Positions 35,926-47,400 of a stretch of 64,000 nucleotides of DNA are shown piece after piece. Every line of letters begins with the position of its first letter. Positions within the stretch are counted from its first letter, which is position 1. The position numbers and the translations under genes are program-made. This stretch comes from Rhyacophila brunnea (lineage: Eukaryota > Arthropoda > Insecta > Trichoptera > Rhyacophilidae): contig JAGYXB010002069.1 in the NCBI GenBank assembly GCA_022495005.1, positions 2,542,001 to 2,606,000 of the forward strand, read 5' to 3'. The notes beneath the pieces are model-generated. The model was given only the letters and a program-made list of their open reading frames with translations. It was not told where the DNA came from and did not search any database.

Positions 35926-36250
35926 GTCATCATCATCATCAGGCTGAATCTATCCACTACTGGATGAAGGTCTCTTCAAGCTGCTTCCACTTCTCTCGGT
36001 CCTGTGCGTTGCTTTGTCACGTACTTCCGCAGAACTTTATCATTTCATAGATCCAGCGGTCTCTAGGTCTACCTTGACGATGTTTTGTACCTCTAGGATA
36101 CCACTGGATGACTTAATTTGTCCAAATATTGTCTATTCTTCGAGCTATGTGTCCAGCCCATCTGCATTTGAGGCTTATAATGAACTGTATTACATCGCAA
36201 ACCTTTGTCTGCTTCCTTATCCACTCATTCCTCTTTTTATCCTTTAGCGT
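35926..36250 (-). pseudogene. LINE 3' tail: C-terminus of a non-LTR reverse transcriptase
   Basis: The minus strand reads KRNEWIRKQTKVCDVIQFI, then LKCRWAGHIARR, RQGRPRDRWIYEMIKFCGS, and AQDREKWKQLEETF, ending in a (tga)n tail. These are the closing motifs of insect non-LTR polyproteins (RWAGHVAR, GRPxxRW, AQDRxxW). Several stops interrupt it. It is a 5'-truncated dead copy, of a different lineage from the one at 18908. Confidence 0.72.
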
Positions 36251-36596
36251 TATGGTAATGTTAGGTAACAAGCACACTGTAATATTATTATTAAATTAAA
36301 TACCTAATATTATAATACGTATTGTTATCAATATTGTAATACGAATTTGTTCGTTTCCAATAATTTAATTACAATGGCATTTTAATAATTATAATTTATA
36401 ACCTTATAACTTTTTAAATTAAAATTCCAATTGTTTTCATACTTATGTAAGTTGCATTTGAATTAGCGATCGCCTGAGTACGAAAAGTATAAAAATAAAA
36501 TGTAGACAGATTCGATTTATTTATTTTGGAATCAATGTTGTAGACATCGGTTAAATGTAAGCGCACGCCGCACAGGTCCTTCTACCCAAACCCTAC

Positions 36597-36909
36597 CAGC
36601 GGGTCTATTGTATACACAAGGCTGCTTTCGGTCCGCTACGGCAGCCAAGTATGGGAGGAAAATGTCGAATTATTAACACTTATTGTAACAATTACAATAA
36701 TTTTGTTATAATTGTTACAATAAGTACTATGCTTTAACAGCACCTCTCTTAGCTGTGATACATTTTAGACCGAGATAGACAGTTTTGGCAGGTCAGATGG
36801 TTAACTTATTGTAATTGTTACAATAAGTGTTAATAATTCGATACTTTCCTACCATATTTAGCTGCCGTAGCGAACCGAAAGCAGGCTTGTGTATAGAATA
36901 GATCCGCAG
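36597..36909. mobile_element. MITE with about 100 bp inverted repeats
   Basis: The left arm (gggtctattgtatacacaag, ggctgctttcggtccgctac, gaattattaacacttattgt) returns in reverse at the right (acaataagtgttaataattc, ccgtagcgaaccgaaagcag, cttgtgtatagaatagatcc). The loop is about 100 bp. It is strongly foldable and has no open frame. The target duplication is unclear. Confidence 0.75.
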
Positions 36910-36938
36910 ATCACTCCACAGCTGATAGTATAATTGAC

Positions 36939-37349
36939 TAGGGATTTCAATACCGGTATTTCAAAACCGGTATTCCAGTATTTATCAATGCCGAAATACC
37001 GGTTTTAAAAATCCAAAATAATTATTGATGACTGTTCAAGTGTTGAATTTAAGAAGCTTTTCCTGCAGCCAGACTTATTTGCACTTGATGAACTTTTGAG
37101 GACTTTTGTTAAAATTATCAATATATTCAAATTATTGTAAAAAATCACTAGTTCTACAATTATGATCAATACATATTTTTAAATGTCGACTTAATAAATG
37201 TAGGTATGTAGGTTTTTGCTATAAAATAATATTTTTAAAAGATTTTAATAGCTATATTTTTATTGATAAGCACCTACTTCTGTTTTTTTAATGTTTAAGA
37301 AATACCGAATAACCGGTATTGACATTTTCATTCGGTACTGCAATCCCTA
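36939..37349. mobile_element. hAT-like element, family H4, with 8 bp TSD
   Basis: Ends tagggatttcaataccgg and gtactgcaatcccta, with accggtat words near both ends. The flanks taattgac (36931-36938) and caattgac (37350-37357) match at 7 of 8. The length is 411 bp, with no transposase. Confidence 0.75.
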
Positions 37350-37616
37350 CAATTGACATAATATTATGATTAGTAAATAATATAATAATTGATTTATATG
37401 AAAAAATAGAAATACTCACCGCTATTTATATTGCTATAATATGCTAATGTATGCATTATTTTAATGATAACTAAATATATCCACAATCCCGCAGATAATG
37501 GCATGTTGTTATCCATTTAAATGCCAGATACTTATCTCCATATATCCACTTAGATACAAAATGTATTATTATTTCGAGTTATCAACTTATACGTAGGTAC
37601 AATATTTTCATTTCAG

Positions 37617-37806
37617 ACAGCTGTTGTTTTGCCCAATCGCTGATCGATGGCTGACGTTGAGTGAGTTTAATAAGAAAAAAAGTAAACAATGCTTTGAGGA
37701 TATTGAAAGTCCAGTAGAAGGATCACGAAGTTTTAAAAATGATTTCGCTGCAGAGGATATGTCGGCAGACAACAGCCAGGGGGAAGGATTATTTCATTGG
37801 AATCAT
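37617..37806 (+). CDS. Candidate internal exon, unidentified
   Basis: I do not recognise this product. A good acceptor (ttttcatttcag) precedes an open stretch of 63 codons, followed by a consensus donor (gtgagt at 37807). Only one frame is open across it. It reads QLLFCPIADRWLTLSEFNKK at the start and SADNSQGEGLFHWNH at the end, polar and acidic in the second half, as in a disordered region. It would enter with one base and leave in phase 0. That does not match the next known ACSF2 exon (which needs two bases before it), so it belongs to another gene, to an unseen ACSF2 exon chain, or to chance. Composition is richer in GC than its flanks. Confidence 0.35.
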
Positions 37807-38109
37807 GTGAGTAGAACAAATTAATATTATAGACTTAGTGAAGAATGTAAGAAAAAATATCTATATACCATAATATATACTAATTTATAAATGTGGCTTT
37901 ATGTAAAGTAAAGTGTAAGTCCTCATTTAAAGTTGGTAAATTAATAAATTTCTTCATACTTCACAATACATAAATCTCTACCACTTTACCTCAGAGGCAT
38001 ACGAACGCACATAATACGAGTATTATCTATATCCTCAATTGTTCAGGAGAGCAAAAAAAAATCAATTTATATTTTAGATGATTGCCAATTACTTCTAAAA
38101 CCATATTTT

Positions 38110-38350
38110 TACTGCCAAAAGTTGGTAAGTCTCGAAATCATTGTTATGGATTAATTGAAATTTGATGTTTGACATGCCTTCTAAAATCAGGCATAATGCT
38201 AATAATTTCTTTGTGCTCTTATATGACAGATTACCTTGATTATTTTCTAGCATACTTACATATTTATAATATATAGACACATAAACCGCTGTTAACTCTA
38301 AATACCTAAATTATCTACTTCTTTTTCGACTTTACCAACTTTTGGCAGTA
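38110..38350. mobile_element. TIR MITE, family M2, copy 2
   Basis: Ends tactgccaaaagttggtaag and actttaccaacttttggcag with ta outermost, 241 bp. It matches the copy at 26703 in both ends and in the cctaaat / atttaggt type interior. Confidence 0.8.
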
Positions 38351-38410
38351 ATACACGATACGCCAAAGATGATCATTTTGTTTTTATATTATCTAATTTA
38401 ATTAATTCAC

Positions 38411-38646
38411 CCACGGTGGTCGCGCGGCTTAAGCGTTGGACTATCACGCCATGGGTCTCAGATTCGAATCCTGGGTCTGGCAAGTACACATATAGTTTTT
38501 CAATGTGTGTGTGAGTCAGGGTATCGACCTAATAGGTTGAGCAAGTGGCTGACATCCATTTCTCGTAAAAAAACAAAATCTGTTAATACAAACCTCTACT
38601 CTCTGGAGGCCCATATGATCCTATTAGGATGAGACATGGTCGATAA
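38411..38646 (+). repeat. SINE family B, full length
   Basis: Head ccacggtggtcgcgcggc, B box gattcgaatcctgg, and the complete body to gatgagacatggtcg. It is very close to the copy at 3721, so it is fairly young. Confidence 0.87.
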
Positions 38647-38949
38647 AACTTTTTTTTTTAATTAAAGCACTTCTAGAATATATAAAAGATAAACATGTTC
38701 AATTATTTTTTTAATATTAAAAACAATTATAAAGTTTGTGGTATAGATTTACATCCTTTTGCCTCAAATGATAGTTCGTCACTGTGGAGTTAAATCTTAT
38801 TACTTGTTTATTTTTCTAATCTTTAAAGTCAATAAAATTTGTAGAACTTCTATTTCTTGTTATCAGTCATGGGAAAAAAATCCTGAAAAAATCTTCACTC
38901 TTTCTGTACCAAAACGTGTCTACTTGTGTCTACTTCTACGAGTATATTA

Positions 38950-39550
38950 TAGGCGAATGTGACACGGAGTACCATGGCCCGCACAAGGGGTGCCCACAAA
39001 GTCGTCTGCGGTGCTATTTTCCATCACGATTCTCTCTTCTTGGTCGTGCACTCATGGCTGAGGATCGTGACCACATTTAAATTTCGCCATCCTTTGAGCG
39101 ACCAAGACTTTCCATCCTTCTCGATCTTCCGCTTCTCTCAGGGCAGGATGGATGGTGCCCCCAGTCAGCTCTTTCACTTGGTCGTTCCATCGCGCAGACG
39201 ATCTTCCTCTGCTTCGCCTTCCCTGGAGGCTACCCAAAACTACCAGTCTCTCCAGGTTGTCCGGTCCGCGCCTGACAATATGTCCAAAAAACTGCAGAAT
39301 TCTTCTCAGACATATCGTCGAGAGCCGTTCCTTTATCTTTGACTGGTTCGTCCTGTGCTCCGTCCAAGAAATGCAAAGCATTCGGCGCCAACACCACATC
39401 TCAAAGGCATCAATTGCTTTCCGTTCTCTTGCCTTCAGGGTCCATGACTCGACTCGAGAACACTAATATCGAGAACACTAATGTTTGCACAAGCATCATT
39501 TTTGTGGCAATCGAAATTCCCCGATCCTGTACGATATGATGATCAATATA
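38950..39550 (-). pseudogene. LINE 3' tail: C-terminus of a non-LTR reverse transcriptase
   Basis: The minus strand is open for 115 codons: MWCWRRMLCISWTEHRTNQS, ILQFFGHIVRRG, GRRSRGRSSARWNDQVKEL and DREGWKVLVAQRM. Upstream, ESWTLKARE and TKMMLVQTLVF extend the same protein. The order (ESWTLK, WRRMLxISW, FFGHIVRR, RGRSxxRW) is the standard end of one insect non-LTR family. It is truncated at its 5' side and carries no polymerase motif, so it is a dead fragment. Confidence 0.75.
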
Positions 39551-40291
39551 ATTAAACTGTGGTGAAGGTTTGCATATTACTTGGTTACCATAAAAGGAGG
39601 TCGCGATCAGTGCTTCATAATAAGTGCCGACAACTCAATAAATCAACTGGATTTACTTAAAAATCTCTAAAAACACACGGAATACTCTTAAACCTGGGGT
39701 TCAGTGGAAACCACTTAGGAAACACTACTGTAGAAAATCATACTGCCCTTAACCTTAGCGATAGGTAGGGGGGCCGCTTCAGGATGTGTACAGTACCCAT
39801 GACAATGTATGTATGTCATAAGAAAGAAATAAAATAAAATAATTACTCATGCTATTATAATTTATTACAAATAATTCAGTGACCGTTCACAAGTTTAAAA
39901 TATTCCCTCAGTGATGCGTGTTTGTTACATCAGGTGTTTGCTTTTTATTTGGTAAGTGTAAATATATAACGTTTTATTCAAATCGAGACGTACCTACATA
40001 ATATATAGATATGTCTTTTTTAAAACTAAAATACTAAGATAAGATATAACATATTTTGTAACACCTCAAAAATATATTTTTATCGGTGCGTTACCATCGT
40101 TGGCATTTTGTAGTGCAATCATAGTGCAAGTAATTTGGTTGAACATAGTTATCGCCCTCTCAATTGGCATTAGCAGTGGCAGGTTGGTTCTGCACCTTGG
40201 GAAAATAAACAATTGATGCTCTCTATTTCTAAGATAGTTATCAGGGACATACAGGTCAACACTGCCCAGAATGGCAGAGTTCAAGTTCAAG
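39551..40291. repeat. Dispersed repeats: shared block and R2 copy 2
   Basis: 39690-39790 is the reverse complement of 15500-15600 (ctactgtagaaaatc, ggggggccgcttcagg). 40030-40270 is a copy of family R2 (atagttatcgccctctcaat, gttggttctgcacctt, taagatagttatcaggga). Neither has coding potential. Confidence 0.5.
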
Positions 40292-40395
40292 AGACACCCA
40301 AGCTTTGAGAAAATCACATAAATATATTGTGTCCTCACCGAGAATCAAGCCCGGAGCCACCGGACAACGCCTTACGCACTGGATAGGCGCACATG
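40292..40395 (-). repeat. SINE family A, partial, minus strand
   Basis: In reverse it reads cagtgcgtaaggcgttgtcc, then gattctcggtgaggacacaa and tttatgtgattttctc, the head and first body part of family A. The tail is missing. Confidence 0.7.
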
Positions 40396-41187
40396 ATAAC
40401 TACCTGTTGGTGCGACATGTCACAGCGATTCATTGGTTACCGTCCACTCTAGAAGTAGCGAAAGGGTGCGGTAAGTGGTTGGCGGGGTATAGCGAAAATC
40501 AGTAGCATCGTCTAGTTAAGGGTTTATTAGATATCTCGTTAGGAATATTTGTTTGAAAATTGACCCGTAGGTCCCCGACATAAGTACAATTTTATTTGTG
40601 CGAGTCTGTAAGCGACTAAATAACTTGTAAACATAGTTGGAAAATGAACATTTTCGTCAAAACAGCTGTTGTTTCACTATACTACTTTCATTGGCTCTCG
40701 TGGCCTATTGTAATGTTAAAAATAATATCAACCGTGGAAAGGAAAAAGGGCGTAATCCACACAACTCAAATTTTACAGGAGGCAAAAAAACTTTTTGTTA
40801 TGGTTTTCGGTCAAAATACAAAATATGAAATGCATGATAATTAATGATTTGGTTTTTTATATTATACTTAATCTGATATTAATTATTGAATTAATTTTAA
40901 AAAATCCAACAAAACTGATGGTTCAGTCGTTTTTCCCACGTAATTCCTTCCTTTTTTTAAAAAATTGAAAGCTAAATTTAGATAATAAATCGGCATTTGC
41001 AGCTTACATCATTTGGATACAACGTGTATTTAATTGAGTACAACCTTATTAAGCAATAAAACCTACTTTGAAAAAATCGAGGGTTACGCTATTTTTCCTT
41101 TCTACAGTCGATATATTATAAGAATCTATCAAACTGTGATGAGATATTAGTAAAGTGTTATAGTGAATAAATTCTTTTTGGTTTTAG
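40396..41187 (+). other. Region that may hold the missing first ACSF2 exon
   Basis: The acceptor at 41186-41187 needs an upstream exon that ends two bases into a codon. I found no convincing ATG-plus-donor combination here. Two short open frames near 40637-40840 start with ATG, and one is hydrophobic (TILLSLALVAYC), but neither ends at a good donor in the right phase. The real first exon may lie here or farther upstream. Confidence 0.3.
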
Positions 41188-41419
41188 TGCTCAACCTACA
41201 AATATCAAAACCATACCTCCTTCGCGGTCGATCAGCATTACTGGCTTGCGGCGGACGGAAAGTCGACCGAGCTATATCCACAATATTGGCGAAGATCCTC
41301 TACAGTTCAAGACTATAGGAGGATGCCTCGAAGAAGCAGCTGACAGATGGCCTGATAGACCATTCGTCACCTCATGCCAGGAGAGCCTCTCTTTGTCGTT
41401 CAGTCAAGTACTTGAAGAG
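41188..41419 (+). CDS. ACSF2: ACSF2 exon a (first visible)
   Basis: Follows the acceptor ggttttag and ends at the gtgagg donor in phase 0. The first base completes a codon from an unseen upstream exon. It encodes residues 1-77, including [20 protein letters not shown], which aligns with KTVGQCLETTAQRVPEREAL of human ACSF2, and LSFSQVLEE. Confidence 0.9.
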
Positions 41420-44400
41420 GTGAGGATACAACCTGACATAAATCATTTATATTGCACGTGTCTTGTAAATAAATTAGTTATTTTGGTTCAGCCAAGCAGT
41501 TTATCATTAGTTTTGCTTTGCAGCTTTCATTTGCATCATGTTCTGAAGGTTTTCTGGTATCCTTCACAAAGACAACAATATCGTCAGCGCAAATATGTGG
41601 TGCTGTTATATTATTCTCCGTTAATGGTGATTCCATTATTTCTTTCTTAGTCGAGTTGTATTATTTGGTTACATGTAAATTTTACGTAAAACATTTCACC
41701 TAGGCAGTTTGCCGTCAGCCTTTTTATTGGAAAGAGATGACCGTATACTATACGGTCTCCAATTTTATTAGATTCAATGTACACATTAAATCATTTTTCA
41801 TGGCTGATTTTGGCAAAATTCACGTATTCAAGAATTAAAACCTAACCTAACAAATAATCCAGTATATCGGCTATTTTAAAAATTTGTTTGCCGCTGGCTT
41901 CACGTACAACGTTTACAACATTTCACTGAGAAGTGTGACACGGCGAACTGCATATGTATACAAGTTTCGGGACATGGCATTAGTTAGGTACAGTAAAAAC
42001 AAAACACTGATTTGGTTGGTCGATGGTGTGCGTGCGGATATTTAGCCCTATAAGTAAATCGTTCTACAGTGGCACTATAGGCGACACGCGGTTGTATTGG
42101 AATAGTTTTCTGCAATGCTTGTTTCTATGCTAGCAAACAATACCACTACAACTGCATCGTGGTTTTGCCGTGTCCATGGTGCCACTGTATACTGATTTAT
42201 CTATACTAGTGCTACTAATGACCTGGCAGTCGGTGTGCCCACAGCGCTGACGACGGTACACGTATTCGTACGCATACAATCCACGAACCGAATCATTGTT
42301 TTGTTTTTACTGTACATATTTATTATTGGCTGCACAACCTTTGATGGGACATGGTCACTTTAAGAACTTTCTCCATCCCTGACGATTAAGCGACGTTATT
42401 ATTCAGTTATTTTGGCTGAACATCTCTAAGTTTCCTGAATCACCGTCCAGACATCTCCTTCTCAACCATACAAATTTTCGATTCTTGTCGGTTTACAGGA
42501 AGTCAGCGGCAAACAAAATTTGAAAATAGCCAATATACTGGATTATTTGTTAGGTTAGGTTAGGTTTTCATAATTAAAATCATGAATTTTCCTAAAATCG
42601 GCCATGAAAATTAGCGTGGCTCCCGCTTGGCTTCCTGTAAACCGACTTGTACGACAGATGGTAGATGAGGAGTAACGTGTTTATTTATATAATTAAGAGC
42701 CGCGTTTTGACAGAATTATTTATAAAAATCAATAGCATCCTTCTCACTTATCAAATTATTACCACCTATAGACCTACATAGGTATATGTTGATAAAATAT
42801 TTAAAAAAAATTGTAACTTAGGTACAATATGATTTCCTTTATTCGTATTAATAAGGTACATTTCCTTTTTTAAGGCATTTTTATTTGGTGTGCCGCGGAA
42901 CAAATTCCATTCACCAGTGTGCCGTGAAGTAAACAAGTTTGGCAGACACTGATCTAGTAGCTCTTCAAGTAGTCAATGTACGTGGCCAATCCAGCATTGA
43001 ATGATTTGAATTTTCATATTATGATCATTTTTCTCCATTAAGTGAAGTGAATATTAATAGGTATATTTACATAAATAATTCCGTAATTAACTGTAAGTAT
43101 GTAGAATTAGATGCGAATTCTTCCAGGCTGACCGTCTTGCCGCTGGCTTTCTGGAGATCGGCTTGGAGAAAGGTGACAGGATCGGAATATGCTCCCATAA
43201 TTCTACTAGATGGGTCGTCGGTATGATGGCTGCAGCGAGAGCTGGACTCATTATGGTAAATAAATATTATATTTTATATCAACTTATATTTCAAGTCTTC
43301 GACGCCACACTTCTGCACGCGCTAAAATACATAACCGGGGTTCCACGAGGATCCGTATGAATTTAGTACAACTCGAAACATTTTTGGAAATTTTGCAGAG
43401 CTCGAAATGGACCGGAGCGCACCGGAGCGCCGTTCCGGTTCGTGAAATCAGTAAAATTATCGGTCTGTCTTGTAGAAAAAATATATTGACTGTCTGAGCT
43501 AGATAGGCCAATCTATAAAAATCAATATTTGTTTGTTTATTTGTTTGTTCGTATTTTATGCGTTGCCATACCGTTCATCCGATTGCGATAAAATTTTGTC
43601 AACTTATTGCTTGCACTTACGCGAAGATTATAGGCTATATCTTATATATAAAAATGAATGTCTGTCTGTACTATGAGTTCCTATACCATTTATCCAATTG
43701 CGATGAAACTTTGGTGAGTTGTTGTGTGCACACCCGCAAAGGTTCCTGAATTAGTACAACCATCTTCTTCTTCTTTATTCTATCTTCTTTTATTTGTATG
43801 GTTCCTATACCATTCATCCGATTGCAATGAAACTTTGGTGAGTTGTCGTGCGCACGCCCGCGAAGATTTCTGAATTACAAAATCATCGTCTTCTATTCGT
43901 ATGCGTTCCTATACCATTCATCCGATTGCGATGAAACTTTTGTCAGTTCTTGTGCGCACTTCTGCTAAGGTTTCTAAATTAGTATTATATAAAATACAAA
44001 GTTTGTTGTTTGTTTGTTCCATCCAATTTTGAATTTTTTACTACATATTAATACTACTAATAACGTTTTCATATTTTGGATTCGATTTTAATTTAGTGTC
44101 CTTTTGTTTGACCTTTACTCCTATTAGAATTACTTTCATATTGCCATATTGTATTACACAGATAGTTTAATATTAAAAAGATAATTAATTATTATTATTT
44201 TTTTAAATATCTAAGATAAATGTATCCACGAAGCGACCATGTGCGAAGCCGGGTACTTCAGTTTATATAATATAAAATCTAACACACTTTTTTTATAAAA
44301 TACACATCAAATTTGATAATAATGTAAATATCTTCATAAATTCGTTCGTAAAATCTTCCATTTCGAGCGCTGAAATTGTGTATTTATTTGTGACAATGAA

Positions 44401-47400
44401 AGACAGTGTTGTTGTTTAATTTATACCGACTCCTAATAGCCTACCTTCAGTCAAATATTATAATACATTGCTTCAAGTTGAAGAATGACAATTATGGGTA
44501 AGTATAGTTGATTACTGCCAGTTTTGATACCGGTTAATAGATCAGAGTCCTTGAAGTTGAATAAGTCCGCTCTAGATGAAAATGAAGTGATAGTTTCTTT
44601 TGTTAAAATTATTTATTTGTTTTTAAGAGTATAAAGTACCTACACAATAAAGTATGATTACAGAAAAAATAATATAAAAAATATTTGTTTATATTAATTT
44701 TTTGAGACTACTATTAAATGACAAGAGCTGCGCCATTTTTTTAAAGTCATATCGCTCATGTCAATCAAATTGAGATAAAAAAAAATGTGTTGTTAAGCAA
44801 TATCTCGAATAGTCCTCATAACAATTATGTAACAATATCTTGTGAATTCCGACAATGAGTAATTACTTATATTATTTCGAGAGTTTTGGAACGATTTCAA
44901 ATTTATGATACTGTGATACAAGGGAGTATTCTACTTGGCAGGAAACTGAACACAATCTCAAATCGAGGAGTGGGTAATCGATCACCAGCACTACAATTTC
45001 AAACAAATAATTATTTTGGTACCGCCATATCAGTGGATACCAGAAAACCTGGACTGGAATGAGGCTATAAAGAAAATGGGCCAAAGTATGTGGATAGATT
45101 TTCACCATAGGGCATCATTAGAAAAGGGGAAATGGAGTAAGTCTATTCTACCATCACCATTAGAGGTGCCCTGGTTTGTAGAGTCTCCTTTGACGAGGAA
45201 TGAGCTTAAGTTAATACTGAGGCTAAGAACAGGGCACACAATGGGCAAAAGATTTGATGTCCTCATAGGAAGAAGCGAATCGCAACTCTGCGATGAATGT
45301 CATGTTTTAGAGGACATTGTACATATAACACTACAATGCTCTAAATATGAACTTCACAGAGTACAGCTGCGAATTGCGGATATGTATGAGAATGTCGATG
45401 AATTGAAGGGTGTCCTGGCGGTGGGTAAGATGGAAGAGCTAGGCAAAATTGTAAAGTTATTTAACAGAATAGGAGGGAAGTCCTGATTGACGGATCCCCT
45501 TCTAGAAGAGAAGAGGCGATATGACAGCGAGTCGCAGTCAAAGCTTCGGTAAAATGACAAAAAAAAAATTGTACCGACTCATTAATTAATTACGCACTCG
45601 ACAAATCACATTTATATGATAATTACAATATTATACTTATGGTTACGGAATTGTATGTTTTTCTACTAATTGGCTGAGATCGCGACATGCTCTGTCGGCC
45701 CGAAAGAATAAGCATTTATGGAAGTTATATTTTGAATGGAATGCCTATTATTATTCGCAAGGGTGACGGTCAACTAACTTTTTTTTCTTGTATCTCTAAC
45801 GATGTCGATGATAACTAAGAAGATGTCTTAGATAAAATCGAACCAATTTCAAAAAAAAACAAACCGACTCTGCTGTGGTAAATCGATTATAATTATTGCT
45901 GTCATTTAGAGAAATAATTTATAATTAAAAAAAATAAGTTCGTAGCAATTTTCATAAAACTACACAATAAGGCGGCTCTTGTTGTGCAGTGCGTAAGGGT
46001 TCGATCCCGGCGAGGACACAATATTTATGTGGTAGTCTCAAAGCCTGAGTATTTATGATTGTTCAAAATTACTAACAACCACCTTGTACGAAAAGCAAGG
46101 ACATGGTTATTATATTAATAATTCTAAAAAAAATACCACACAATATAATATAAATTACCTATATTTATTCCTGAAACAGGATTGAAACGCACTGCTTCGT
46201 TTATAAAGTTATAAGCAATATTGAAAATAGCTAAATATGTAGAATCAACAATCGCACATTTAACTTGGTGCACGGTGTACCTACTTGTATTGCTTCAACC
46301 CCCAACACGTAAATTATTTATATTTTGTATGTATGCAGCTATTCATTCAGAGTCCAACAAGATGTTGTCAACAAGAATTCTTGAGAAATCAATTTTCTAA
46401 TATCGTCTATTCAATGCTATCCTAAATGTCAATTTTTCGAAATTCGTTTTTTTACATCAATTGATTCTCTATGAAATTTCCAACATTTCTGAAATACCTA
46501 AGCCTAAATGTATATGATTATATTGAATTTAAGAAACAATTATTTTCATGCCATTGCTTAAGTAGGTATCCTACGTGACATTATGTGAAATTTGAAATTG
46601 GAAAAAATACCCCAAAATTAATTGTAAATTAAAACACAAACCATGTTTTTTTTAATATTTCGATATTACTGAACTAAAATCGAATTACGAGTATAGGTTC
46701 GTAATTTCTAAATTTCGCTTTCCTGCACACTTTATGGTTTGGCGTTTAGGATAGTTTAGAATTGAATAGATGAAATTTCAAGAAATCATCAATGAGATTC
46801 TCGAGGCATCCAGAAATTAATTGTCACTAGGCTTAAGCTGTCCAAGAAAACTTGATATCATGGTTATATTGACCTAAAGAGCTAAAAATATTCTCTACTT
46901 TGATTCTCAGCGAAAATTGTTAAAATTTACCGGTCCGAAAAATCTCTTCTTTAATTGTGAAATTTGTTAAATTTCTAAAGAAATGAAAAAAAAGAGAAAT
47001 CACAGCTCTAATGTCTAAATAAAAATTATCGGAATAGATAGGCACTTGCGTCGGTTCTCGATAGCTTAATTGGTGAGGGTTTCTAAATTATTAAATTAAT
47101 TTTATTTTACAGGTGGCGATCAATCCTGCTTATCAGCGCGCCGAGCTGGAATATTGCGTCAACAAAGTTGGTATCAAATGTCTAATGGTTCCGTCAGCTC
47201 ATGGAAAACAGAACTATTACGAGATGCTCGTCGCCATGGCACCTGGAATGAAGAACGCGAGACGAGGAGACGCTGTCAATAGTCAGCTTGTACCAGACCT
47301 TCGAAGTGTTATCATTATGGATAATATTAAAATTCCGTAAGTATCAAAGTAAAATATCAATGTGAAAGTGGACAACTCAAATAAAATAAAATAAACAGAT

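Noticed and set aside
40637..40844. Short ATG frames with a hydrophobic start as the first ACSF2 exon
   Set aside because: No good donor leaves the two-base phase that exon a requires. A possibility only, not reported as a gene.
45016..45486. 156-codon frame as an ACSF2 exon or a separate host gene
   Set aside because: The sequence matches the post-RNase H C-terminus of non-LTR polyproteins, and the ACSF2 exons before and after it already join in phase.
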